This document shows positions 17,246-25,034 of a stretch of DNA of 64,000 nt, piece by piece. Below the pieces are notes generated by a model. The model did not search any database and had not been told where the DNA came from. It worked only from the letters and a program-made list of their open reading frames with translations. Within the stretch, counting starts at the first letter, position 1. Every line of letters begins with the position of its first letter. Source of the DNA: Tropicibacter sp. R16_0 (lineage in GTDB: Bacteria > Pseudomonadota > Alphaproteobacteria > Rhodobacterales > Rhodobacteraceae); contig NZ_JAGHRE010000001.1 of NCBI RefSeq assembly GCF_017743935.1, positions 355,683 to 419,682 of the forward strand, in the 5' to 3' direction. Both the position numbers and the translations under genes were made by a program.

Positions 17246-18459
17246 TGAGCTGCCTCGGGGTTCGCTTTTTGCCAGGCTTTCTGAATGCCCTTGCCGATGG
17301 TGTTACGCTGGATTTCCGAGCTTCCCGTAAGAACGCGGAACATGCGCAGGCGGCGAAAAACCCATTCAACGGGATGGTTTTTGGTCATCCCGGTGGCGCC
17401 ATGGATCTGGATCGCCTTGTCAGCGACCTGAAACGCGTTTTCGGCGACAAACACCTTGCACATCGACGCCTCGGTGCGGATGTTTTCGCCCCGATCCGCC
17501 TTGGCAGCAGCGGCGTGAATCATCGAATGCGCGGCGAAGTTTGCGGTTTTCATGTCCGCCAGCATGTGCTGGATCGCCTGAAAGTTGGCGATGGGTTGTT
17601 TGAACTGCACACGACGGTTCGAATAATCCACCGCCTGTTCCAGTGCGAATTGCGCATGACCCAGCATAGTGGGGCATTGCAGCAGACGATTGATGTTGAT
17701 CCGCTCCATCCCCAGTTTGAAGCCACGCCCCAAGCCGCCCAGGATGTTGCGCGCCGGCACGCGGACGTTTTCCAGGATGATATCGTTGTCGATGTGCTGG
17801 CCTGACATGGGCAGATAATGCCCCTCGATCCGATAGCCCGGCGACTTTGCATCTACCAAAAACGCCGTCACCCCGTCGTATCCCGCATCCGGGTCGGTCA
17901 CACACATGACGATGGCAAAATCCGCTGTGCGTGAGGCGGTGATATAACGTTTGTGACCGTTGATGATGTAGTCATCCCCATCCTTCACGGCGGTGGTCTG
18001 AATGCGGCTGGCATCCGATCCGGCGTTGGGTTCGGACAAGGCAAAACACCCTGCACGTTCACCGCGGGCTGCGGGATAGAAGAACTCTTCGTTCTGCTCT
18101 GCCGTGGCTTGCGTGATGATATAGCCGATCCGCATTGGGCCACCGTTTTCGCCCAAAACACAGCCATAGAGCGCCGCGTTCGATCGGGTGGCGTCCTCTT
18201 TCAGCGTACAAAGCTGATCAATCGACAGGCCCAAGCCGCCGAACTCTTCGGGCAGGTTGCAGCCATAGATGCCCAGATCCCGCGAGCGTTTCCACCACTC
18301 TTCAAGCTGCGCGCGCTCAAACCGGGTTTCATGGCTCAGCTCGTTTTCTTTCTCAAACGGCAGCATTTCATTGTAGAGGAGATCGTTGACCTTGGAGCGC
18401 AGCTCGGCAAACTTGCCCGCCTCCAGGCCCGTTGTGGCGCGGTTCAATCCCTGGTTCAT
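17242..18459 (-). CDS. Acyl-CoA dehydrogenase family protein
   Basis: A 405-residue FAD-dependent acyl-CoA dehydrogenase. Family signatures are CFALSEPNAGSDASRIQT, YIINGHKRYITASR, and near the C-terminus QIHGATGMTKNHPVEWVFR and SSEIQRNTIG. At the position where medium/short-chain enzymes carry the catalytic glutamate (YEGTSEIQR) this protein has VLTGSSEIQR, that is, Thr in place of Glu. The base may therefore sit elsewhere, as in isovaleryl- or long-chain-type enzymes, or the chemistry may differ. ATG 18459 is chosen over an upstream GTG because AAGGTG precedes it and it starts two bases after the ligase stop. Confidence 0.88.
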   Translation of the reverse strand: MNQGLNRATTGLEAGKFAELRSKVNDLLYNEMLPFEKENELSHETRFERAQLEEWWKRSRDLGIYGCNLPEEFGGLGLSIDQLCTLKEDATRSNAALYGCVLGENGGPMRIGYIITQATAEQNEEFFYPAARGERAGCFALSEPNAGSDASRIQTTAVKDGDDYIINGHKRYITASRTADFAIVMCVTDPDAGYDGVTAFLVDAKSPGYRIEGHYLPMSGQHIDNDIILENVRVPARNILGGLGRGFKLGMERININRLLQCPTMLGHAQFALEQAVDYSNRRVQFKQPIANFQAIQHMLADMKTANFAAHSMIHAAAAKADRGENIRTEASMCKVFVAENAFQVADKAIQIHGATGMTKNHPVEWVFRRLRMFRVLTGSSEIQRNTIGKGIQKAWQKANPEAAQ

Positions 18460-18461
18460 GA

Positions 18462-20000
18462 TCACACCTTCCGATCCGAACCGGCCCAATATCCATCGCG
18501 CACCTGACGGCGCAGGATCTTGCCAGCGTCATTTTTGGGGAGCTCGGCCACAACATCGACCGAATGCGGTTTCTTGAACTTGCCCAGCTTGTCGACGCAA
18601 TGCGCGATTAGGGCCTGGGCGTCGATTTCGACTCCATCGCGGGCCACGACCACGGCTTTGACCGCTTCGCCCAGGTCGGCGTCCGGAACACCCACGACGC
18701 AGGCCTCGAACACTTCCGCCCGTTCGAACAGCGCATGTTCGACCTCGTTGGGGTACACATTGAACCCGCCAGTGACGATCATGTCCTTCTTGCGGTCGAT
18801 GATGAAGATATAGCCGGTGTTGTCGATATAGGCGATGTCGCCGGTGTGATAGTAACCGTTCTTCAGAACCGGAGCCGTCAGTTCGGGCGCGTTGTGATAG
18901 CCCTGCATGACATCCTCGCCCTTCACGACCAACTCGCCCGCTTCGCCGATGGGCAGTTCGTTGCCCTCGTCATCCACAACTTTGACCTCGGTCTCAAAGA
19001 GCGCTCGGCCACAGGAGCTGAACAGCTCGGGACGTCCGTTCATGGCCAGCGCGTGGTCCGCTTCGGTCAATAGCGTGACCGAAGAACAGACCTCGCCCGC
19101 GCCGTAACCCTGGTTCAGGATCGGGCCAAAGAACTCGACCGCTTCGCGCAGACGCGAAGGCGAAATGGGGGCCGCACCGTACCGAAGCAACTTGAGTGAG
19201 GAGAGGTCGTAGTCGCCTCGGTTCGGTGCGGCCAGGATGCGGTTGATCATGGTCGGGACCAGATAGGTCTGCGTAACCTTCTCGGCCTGAAGCGTCGAAA
19301 GATACGTGTCCACGTCGAACCGCGACAGGATGACGTTGGTGTGACCCTGCGACAGCAAGGGCATGATTGCCATCCCGGACACATGGGTAATGGGTCCCAC
19401 GTGCAAATAGGTCTCGTGCTGATCGGGATAGAGCCGCGAGCGGAAAGTGATCTTGCGCAGGATCGCACGACGATTGCGCAGCGAATGCATTGCAGCCTTC
19501 AAAACACCCGACGAGCCGGAGGTGTAGTGATGCACCATGATGTCATCGGGCGAGACATCGGCGCAGACGGTGTCAGCCGCTGCCTGCTCCAGTGCATCTT
19601 CATAGCTGCCACTTTCGCCCATCACCAGAAGCTGCAGGTTGTCATGCTCGTTGACCGCCTGCTGTGCAGCGGCCAGATGTGCCTCATCCACCAACAGTAC
19701 CTTGACCTCACTGTCCTTGCAGACGTGCACAACTTCATCCGCAGACAGGCGCGCATTGATCGGCACACGGGTAAAGCCACCTTTGAGCAGGGCAACCTCG
19801 GCCTCGGCAATCTCAACCCGGTTCCACGCCAGCACTGCGACGCGGTCGCCCTTGTTCACGCCCAGGGTCGACAAGGCGTTGGCCAAACGGTTGGTTCGGT
19901 CATCCAGCTGGGCATAGTTCAGTTCGATACGTTCGTCTTTGAGAGCGATGCGCTCGGCCCAGAAGAGGGCCGAGCGAGTCACCAGATTACCGAGGTTCAT
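18462..20000 (-). CDS. Class I adenylate-forming acyl-CoA ligase
   Basis: A 512-residue acyl-AMP/acyl-CoA synthetase that would activate a carboxylic acid with ATP and CoA. The P-loop motif reads VHHYTSGSSGVLKAAMHS. The hinge and AMP-ribose block is YHTGDIAYIDNTGYIFI with DRKKDMIVTGGFNVYP, and the catalytic lysine lies in PKNDAGKILRRQV at the C-terminus. ATG 20000 is preceded by AAGGA at normal spacing; an earlier in-frame ATG at 20024 lacks this. It is the first gene of the four-gene operon, and transcription must start in the 20001-20447 interval. Substrate specificity cannot be read from the sequence. Confidence 0.9.
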   Translation of the reverse strand: MNLGNLVTRSALFWAERIALKDERIELNYAQLDDRTNRLANALSTLGVNKGDRVAVLAWNRVEIAEAEVALLKGGFTRVPINARLSADEVVHVCKDSEVKVLLVDEAHLAAAQQAVNEHDNLQLLVMGESGSYEDALEQAAADTVCADVSPDDIMVHHYTSGSSGVLKAAMHSLRNRRAILRKITFRSRLYPDQHETYLHVGPITHVSGMAIMPLLSQGHTNVILSRFDVDTYLSTLQAEKVTQTYLVPTMINRILAAPNRGDYDLSSLKLLRYGAAPISPSRLREAVEFFGPILNQGYGAGEVCSSVTLLTEADHALAMNGRPELFSSCGRALFETEVKVVDDEGNELPIGEAGELVVKGEDVMQGYHNAPELTAPVLKNGYYHTGDIAYIDNTGYIFIIDRKKDMIVTGGFNVYPNEVEHALFERAEVFEACVVGVPDADLGEAVKAVVVARDGVEIDAQALIAHCVDKLGKFKKPHSVDVVAELPKNDAGKILRRQVRDGYWAGSDRKV

Positions 20001-20447
20001 GGCAGTATCCTTGCATTGGGCCACGGGCTCTCTCGATGGGGCCAGGCGGCAAAAATCAGTGCTGCAAGGATAGAAACCTGGGTTTCGAAAAGAAAATATT
20101 ATTTATTTCTGCAATCCATCTGATTTTCTTATGTCTCTGGACGCAGACTCTGGGACAATTGAACCCAAGGTGGTCAAACATCTTGTTTTCCGGTGGTTTC
20201 CCAGGCCGCTGAATTTACACCACCTCCCGAGCGCAGGCCGAAAGAGCGCATGGCATGGTCATTGTCACCGTTTCCCGCACGAGCCCCATCGCTCTGATCC
20301 GGGGTGAAACTTCTTTTATGCAATCCAGTAGAGTGTGTTTGACAACCCCGCCAAGCATGCCATGGCGACTGGCTTCTGAGAACTGATCCCAGCTGCTATG
20401 GGCTCATAAGAACCCAAGGGCCTAATCGTACAGTGTCTAGAAGAAGA
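20001..20447. other. Gene-free interval between the CoA-ligase operon and tRNA-Gln
   Basis: About 450 bases without a convincing gene. The AT-rich part near 20080-20130 is a plausible promoter region for the minus-strand ligase operon. A minus-strand frame without stops (roughly 20215-20400, ending at TAA 20215-20217) gives up to about 60 residues, but has no good ribosome site or recognisable family. The interval lies on the 3' side of tRNA-Gln, where integrating elements usually insert, but I see no integrase or repeated tRNA end. Confidence 0.6.
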
Positions 20448-20522
20448 TGGCTGGGGTGGTAGGATTCGAACCTACGATACACGGTACCAAAAACCGCTGC
20501 CTTACCACTTGGCTACACCCCA
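20448..20522 (-). tRNA. tRNA-Gln(TTG), CCA encoded
   Basis: Read on the minus strand the sequence folds as a complete cloverleaf. The acceptor stem TGGGGTG pairs with CACCCCA, followed by G and an encoded CCA at 20448-20450. The anticodon stem GCGGT/ACCGT encloses the loop TTTTGGT, giving anticodon TTG, which reads CAA/CAG glutamine codons. The T-arm contains GGTTCGAATCC. Length with CCA is 75 bases. Confidence 0.95.
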
Positions 20523-20614
20523 ACGGTGAGCGGCTGTCTAATCCGAGTGTTCGGAGGGCGCAAGAGGTCCGAGGCAAAAAAATCGCCTCGGCCTGCAAAT
20601 TTTTTGCGGTCTTC

Positions 20615-21604
20615 TTAAGCGCCTGTGGACAGCAGGATTGCACCGGTGCGATTGCCTGCTTCAACGGCCTCATGCGCGGCGGCGGCCTGCTCCAGCGGAA
20701 AGATCTGTTCGATCGGGCTGTGCAGCGCGCCATCTGTCAGAGCCGCTGTCAACGTGTCGACAGCAAAACGGCGTTCGGTCGATGTCAGAAGGTACACAAG
20801 AACGATTTCCAAGGTCACCGCTTTGAACAACAACGGAAAGATCGGCAGGGTCGGGGTCATGTTCTTGGCCGAACCATAGGCGTTGAGGCGTCCGTTTTCG
20901 GCAATTACCTCGGCGTCTATGTCTAGGTTTACACCCAGTTCCACATCAATGATCTTGGGAATCGGTTGGCCCCCGTTGGCGGCCAGGATTTGCTGGGCCA
21001 GATCCGGCGCACTGTAGTCGATCGCCACATCCGCACCCGCGGCCTTGGCGCGATCCAAACCTGCACCGCGGGCAGTGGTAATCACGCGCGCGCCGCCCCA
21101 TTTGGCCAGCTGCACAGCAAGATATCCCACGGTACCTGCGCCACCATGAATCAGCACCGTCTGGTCGCGGACGTCGCCGCCACTGAACACGGCATGCGTC
21201 GCGGTCAGGCCCGGGATGCCCAGGGTGGCTCCGACTTCGTCGCTGACTGTTGCGGGCAGGGGGACAGCCTGTTCCGCGGGCAAGGTGATCTGCTGCGCAG
21301 CGGTTCCAAGGGCGCGTTTCCATTGGCCGTTCCAGAGCCAGACACGTTCCCCGACGCGCGATCCAGGAACGCCATCACCGACGGCCGAGATGACACCGGC
21401 GCCATCGCTGTGCGGGATGATCTGGTCAAACACCGGGCGATCCAGGCCGGGGCGACCTGCGCGTGATTTCACATCCGACGGGTTCACGCCGGACATGGTG
21501 ATGTCCACTGTCACTTCGCCCGGGCCGGGGGCAGGGCAATCCATGTCCACCAGGGTCAGAACCTCGCGGGCCGAACCAAACGCGCTGTAGGTGATCGCTT
21601 TCAT
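20615..21604 (-). CDS. Zinc-free MDR family NADPH:quinone reductase
   Basis: A 329-residue medium-chain dehydrogenase/reductase of the quinone oxidoreductase (Qor/zeta-crystallin) group. The GroES-like domain begins MKAITYSAFGSAREVL and contains SGVNPSDVKSRAG. The Rossmann domain has the NADPH motif VLIHGGAGTVGYLAVQLAKW with an Ala/Gly-rich loop and then VITTARG. No structural zinc cysteines are seen. ATG 21604 is chosen because AAAGGA lies seven bases upstream; the ATG at 21610 is too close to that site. It stands alone, facing away from the dehalogenase gene, and probably reduces quinones or enones using NADPH. Confidence 0.85.
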   Translation of the reverse strand: MKAITYSAFGSAREVLTLVDMDCPAPGPGEVTVDITMSGVNPSDVKSRAGRPGLDRPVFDQIIPHSDGAGVISAVGDGVPGSRVGERVWLWNGQWKRALGTAAQQITLPAEQAVPLPATVSDEVGATLGIPGLTATHAVFSGGDVRDQTVLIHGGAGTVGYLAVQLAKWGGARVITTARGAGLDRAKAAGADVAIDYSAPDLAQQILAANGGQPIPKIIDVELGVNLDIDAEVIAENGRLNAYGSAKNMTPTLPIFPLLFKAVTLEIVLVYLLTSTERRFAVDTLTAALTDGALHSPIEQIFPLEQAAAAHEAVEAGNRTGAILLSTGA

Positions 21605-21695
21605 CTGCATGTCCTTTGGAAAACTGTCGCGACGTTCACCCTAGCGGGAGACGGGGCGAATGCTAGGCTCAATCGCAACAGGAGGAGGACAGACC

Positions 21696-22604
21696 ATGAA
21701 GGCATTGCGCACGCCAGACGAAAGGTTCGAAGGGCTCAAGGATTACCCGTTTGAGCCGAACTATCTGGAGGTTGATGACACCGAAGGCGGCAGCCTGAGG
21801 GTGCACTATCTGGATGAAGGGCCGTCAGACGCGAACCCGGTGCTGACGATGCACGGCGAACCAAGCTGGTCCTACCTCTATCGACACATGATTCCGGTGT
21901 TTGCCGGCGCCGGGCATCGGGTCATCGCGCCGGATCTGGTTGGGTTCGGTCGGTCTGACAAACCGAGCCAGCGCAATGATTACACCTATGAACGGCACGT
22001 GGGCTGGATGGGGTCGGTTGTCCGCCAGTTGGACCTGAACAACATCACCTTGGTCTGTCAGGACTGGGGCGGGTTGATTGGTCTGCGCCTGTGGGCGGAG
22101 ATGCCCGAGCGCTTTGCCCGGGTCGTCGTGGCCAACACCGCACTGCCGACCGGGGATCAGCCGATGGGCGAGGCATTTACGGCCTGGCGTACGTTCAGCC
22201 AAGAGGTGCCAGAGTTTCCTGCGGGCCGCATTGTTTATGGTGGGACAACCAGCAAGCTGACAGATGAAGAGGTCGCGGCCTATGACGCGCCATACCCGGA
22301 TGAAAGTTACAAGGAGGGCGCGCGGCAGTTCCCGGTTCTGGTACCGGACAGCCCGGACAACCCCTCATCCCAGGCCAATCGCGAGGCTTGGGGCGTGTTG
22401 CGGGGGCTGAACACACCGGTGCTGACCGCCTTTGGCGCCGACGACAAGATCATGGCCGGGGTCGACAAGGTGTTTCAGAAACTGTGCCCCGGTGCAGCAG
22501 GACAGCCGCATACGATTCTGCCGGATGCCGGTCATTTCCTGCAAGAGGATGTGGGACCGGAACTGGCGCGACTCACCAGTGACTTCATCGCGCGCACGTC
22601 GTGA
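21696..22604 (+). CDS. dhmA: Haloalkane dehalogenase, HLD-I (DhlA/DhmA) type
   Basis: A 302-residue alpha/beta hydrolase that hydrolyses carbon-halogen bonds to an alcohol and halide. The nucleophile and first halide-binding tryptophan are D123-W124 in VCQDWGGLIGLR. The second halide-binding tryptophan is W164 in EAFTAWRT, matching W175 in GFTAW of the Xanthobacter DhlA sequence as I recall it. The catalytic acid D250 is in FGADDKIM and H280 in DAGHFLQED. The oxyanion segment is MHGEPSWSYLYR. The whole pentad of subfamily HLD-I is thus present. ATG 21696 is preceded by GGAGGAGG. No transporter or aldehyde dehydrogenase for haloalkane degradation lies beside it. Confidence 0.85.
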   Translation: MKALRTPDERFEGLKDYPFEPNYLEVDDTEGGSLRVHYLDEGPSDANPVLTMHGEPSWSYLYRHMIPVFAGAGHRVIAPDLVGFGRSDKPSQRNDYTYERHVGWMGSVVRQLDLNNITLVCQDWGGLIGLRLWAEMPERFARVVVANTALPTGDQPMGEAFTAWRTFSQEVPEFPAGRIVYGGTTSKLTDEEVAAYDAPYPDESYKEGARQFPVLVPDSPDNPSSQANREAWGVLRGLNTPVLTAFGADDKIMAGVDKVFQKLCPGAAGQPHTILPDAGHFLQEDVGPELARLTSDFIARTS

Positions 22605-22626
22605 TGTGGGGCGCGGGGCTGAGGGG

Positions 22627-23148
22627 TCAGTCCCGCAACTCCTCGGGGGCGACACCCCACAGGTTTTCCTTGCTGGCCCAGCCCCGATAGCCGCCAGCCG
22701 AGATGCGGCACCATTCGGCCGAGCAGCTGCCCAACCGGGCCACGACGCCCAATTCGAAATGCGCAGTGACCGGTGCGTTGGCATCGGCGCGAGCATGCAC
22801 CGGCATCATGTCGCGTTCGATCAAAACCGTGCGCGCGCCTGACAACAGCGCGTAATGCACCCAGCCGCCGGCGCCATCGCGGTCCTGTACTTTGCGCCAA
22901 TGGCCGTGCTCAGCTGTGATTTGCAGTGGCATGTCGCGGCGTTTGAACACCCAGTCGATGCGATGGGTCAAAGACGGCCCGCGCCGCACGTTGCCCTCGT
23001 TTGCCTTCATCGAGACATAGCGTGGCAGCGGAAGGTTCGTCACCGGGCCACGTTTATCCTGCGCGTGGGTCACGGTCGCACCAAGAGCGATTGAAATACC
23101 TGAAATTGCCGCCAAAACGCGGCGATGGATCGAACTCGAATGTTTCAC
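22627..23148 (-). CDS. Exported bacterial SH3-domain protein
   Basis: A 173-residue protein with a Sec signal peptide (basic KHSSSIHRRV, hydrophobic core to about residue 26, cleavage near THAQ-DK). Two SH3b-like units follow: one with GNVRRGPSLTHRIDWVF and W-H-Y-A-L-L in GGWVHYALLSG, and a second with VTAHFELGVVARLGSC and GGYRGWASKENLWGV. Two cysteines in SCSAEWC could form a disulfide in the periplasm. Such domains usually bind cell-wall peptides or help murein enzymes. The GTG start at 23148 gives a well-formed signal peptide. It diverges from the hydroxyacid dehydrogenase gene and converges on the dehalogenase. Confidence 0.78.
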   Translation of the reverse strand: MKHSSSIHRRVLAAISGISIALGATVTHAQDKRGPVTNLPLPRYVSMKANEGNVRRGPSLTHRIDWVFKRRDMPLQITAEHGHWRKVQDRDGAGGWVHYALLSGARTVLIERDMMPVHARADANAPVTAHFELGVVARLGSCSAEWCRISAGGYRGWASKENLWGVAPEELRD

Positions 23149-23283
23149 TGCCTGCCTGCCCGAATACTCGACTGCTCTGTCAAAAAAGGCTGCGTCATTT
23201 GCGCATGGGGTTCTTGTGCCCCGCCTGTTCCTGCGCCACGATGACATGGCGCGGAGCTGTTTGAAAAGCCTGGGAGAGCGGAA

Positions 23284-24270
23284 GTGTCAAGAGAACGTCT
23301 GAGTGTTGTTGTTACGCGACGGTTGCCCGAAGCGGTCGAAACCCGACTCAGTGAGTTGTTCGATGTGCGCTTGCGCGACGACGACACGCCGATGACCCGG
23401 TCCGAACTGGTCGAGGCGTTGCAGGACGCTGATGTTCTGGTGCCTACGGTGACCGACACGATTGATGCCGGTCTGATCGGGCAGGCCGGTGAACGGTTGA
23501 AGTTGATTGCCAATTATGGGGCTGGTGTTGATCACATCGATGTCGAAACCGCGCGACGGCGCGGCGTTCTGGTGTCGAACACCCCTGGTGTTCTGACCGA
23601 TGACACCGCGGACATGACGATGGCCCTGATTCTGTCGGTCACGCGCCGTCTGCCCGAAGGCATGGGCACGATGCAAAAGGGCGATTGGAATGGCTGGGCG
23701 CCGACTGCGTTCTTGGGGGGGCGTCTTGGCGGGCGCCGTCTGGGTATTCTGGGCATGGGCCGTATTGGGCAAGCCGTTGCGCGGCGCGCGGCGGCCTTTG
23801 GCATGCAAGTGCACTATCACAACCGCCGCCGCTTGCGTCCCGAAACCGAGCGAGAGCTGGAAGCGACCTATTGGGAAAGCCTGGATCAGATGGTTGCCCG
23901 GATGGACATTCTGTCGATCCATTGCCCCTCGACGCCGAGCACCTTTCACCTGATGAACGCGCGCCGATTGAAGCTAATTAAGCAGACCGGGGTCGTCGTG
24001 AACACCTCTCGCGGTGAGGTGATCGACGAAAACGCACTGACCCGCATGATCCGCAGCGGCGAAATCGCTGGCGCGGGCTTGGACGTTTATGAACACGGCA
24101 CAGATGTGAACCCGCGTTTGCGTGAACTGCCCAACGTGGTGCTGTTACCGCACATGGGGTCGGCCACGGTCGAGGGCCGGATCGAGATGGGCGAAAAGGT
24201 TATCATCAACATCAAGACCTTCGAAGACGGCCACCGGCCGCCAGATCAGGTCGTGCCTGCAATGCTGTGA
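23284..24270 (+). CDS. D-2-hydroxyacid dehydrogenase (glyoxylate/hydroxypyruvate reductase-like)
   Basis: A 328-residue NAD(P)-dependent D-isomer-specific 2-hydroxyacid dehydrogenase. The substrate-domain motif is IANYGAGVDHIDVETARRRG and VSNTPGVLTDDTADM. The nucleotide-binding motif is LGILGMGRIGQAVARRAAAFG, and the residue after the second strand region is YHNRRR, with basic residues that favour NADPH. Catalytic Arg, Glu and His are in VVNTSRGEVIDENAL, AGAGLDVYE and LLPHMGSAT. It most resembles glyoxylate/hydroxypyruvate or D-glycerate dehydrogenases. GTG 23284 follows GGGAGAGCGGAA. It ends 12 bases from the convergent M23 peptidase gene. Confidence 0.87.
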   Translation: MSRERLSVVVTRRLPEAVETRLSELFDVRLRDDDTPMTRSELVEALQDADVLVPTVTDTIDAGLIGQAGERLKLIANYGAGVDHIDVETARRRGVLVSNTPGVLTDDTADMTMALILSVTRRLPEGMGTMQKGDWNGWAPTAFLGGRLGGRRLGILGMGRIGQAVARRAAAFGMQVHYHNRRRLRPETERELEATYWESLDQMVARMDILSIHCPSTPSTFHLMNARRLKLIKQTGVVVNTSRGEVIDENALTRMIRSGEIAGAGLDVYEHGTDVNPRLRELPNVVLLPHMGSATVEGRIEMGEKVIINIKTFEDGHRPPDQVVPAML

Positions 24271-24282
24271 TCCGGACGCGCT

Positions 24283-24906
24283 TTATTTGCAGGGCGCCGG
24301 ATACGTCAGGGTGCCCTGTGGATAGTTGCGTCCCTTTCGAAAACAGGTCACCTTGCCGGGCCCATCTGCCCAATAAAGATGCGGGTTCACGCCCTTTTTT
24401 CCGTCGACCAGGTATCTGACATGCCCCCAATAGGTGCCCTTGGCACCTGACCGCCACTTTCGGCCCAGTTGAAAGTGCAGGTGCCGAACCCCGACGATGC
24501 AGCGGAACTCCTTGTGGTTGTTGCCAAGTTTCGCGATCACCTGCCCGCGTTTCACGCGTTGCCCTGCCTTCACCGAGACGGCGCCAAGGTGCCCATAGGC
24601 TGCAATCAGGGGTTTTCTGTCCGGCCCTAACCCATGGTCGATGACAACCGTTGGTCCCCAGCACGTTCCGACATCAACTTCTTTCACCACACCATCGGCC
24701 GCGGCCAGAATGGCCATGCCGTTTGGCCCGCCAACATCCATCCCCTGATGTCGACTTGAACGGGGGAGGTTGTTGGCCCCCATCCGGCTTTTGTAATCCG
24801 ATATGATGGGTGGCGCGTTGGATGGCACCTGCACCGGTGGTGATTTGGCAAATGTGCTTGTGGCAATGATTGTAGATACGACAAAGGCACTCAAAAACCT
24901 GTACAT
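24283..24906 (-). CDS. Exported M23 (LytM-type) metallopeptidase
   Basis: A 207-residue periplasmic peptidoglycan endopeptidase-like protein. A signal peptide (YRFLSAFVVSTIIATSTFA) ends near residue 20. The zinc-binding motifs of the family are H-x3-D in SRHQGMDVGGPNG and H-x-H in VRHLHFQLGRKW, with the intervening AYGHLGAVSVKAGQRVKRGQ. All zinc ligands needed for activity are present. ATG 24906 is preceded by GAGGTATC. Such proteins usually cleave peptide cross-links in murein during growth or division. It is divergent from gamma-glutamyltranspeptidase. Confidence 0.87.
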   Translation of the reverse strand: MYRFLSAFVVSTIIATSTFAKSPPVQVPSNAPPIISDYKSRMGANNLPRSSRHQGMDVGGPNGMAILAAADGVVKEVDVGTCWGPTVVIDHGLGPDRKPLIAAYGHLGAVSVKAGQRVKRGQVIAKLGNNHKEFRCIVGVRHLHFQLGRKWRSGAKGTYWGHVRYLVDGKKGVNPHLYWADGPGKVTCFRKGRNYPQGTLTYPAPCK

Positions 24907-25034
24907 GATACCTCGGCAAAACTGGTTCTGAGAGAACTTCAGCCGATGAACGATCCTGGTGCAAGAGGGTTCTTGGCGCCGACGCAAAATGCCTTAGGGT
25001 TGCATTCAAGAGATTTGAAACCGGAGGATTTGGG

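Noticed and set aside
14868-20000. The adjacent LysR gene (13847-14806) as regulator of the CoA-ligase operon.
   Set aside because: It converges on the 3' end of the operon instead of diverging from its promoter, so the link is not supported by position.
20215-20400. Possible 50-60 residue gene on the minus strand between the ligase operon and tRNA-Gln.
   Set aside because: It has no clear ribosome site, no recognisable family and an unsupported start; length is within chance for this composition.
20569-20591. Hairpin CCGAGGC...GCCTCGG downstream of the quinone reductase gene as a terminator.
   Set aside because: The A/T run lies in the loop rather than after the stem, so it does not fit a rho-independent terminator; left unassigned.
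20448-20600. tRNA-Gln as an integration site for a genomic island.
   Set aside because: I found no integrase gene, no direct repeat of the tRNA 3' end and only housekeeping-type genes on either side.
21696-22604. Loss of the second halide-binding tryptophan in the dehalogenase.
   Set aside because: A first alignment misplaced the position; counting along the recalled DhlA sequence puts W175 in GFTAW, which matches W164 in EAFTAW here.
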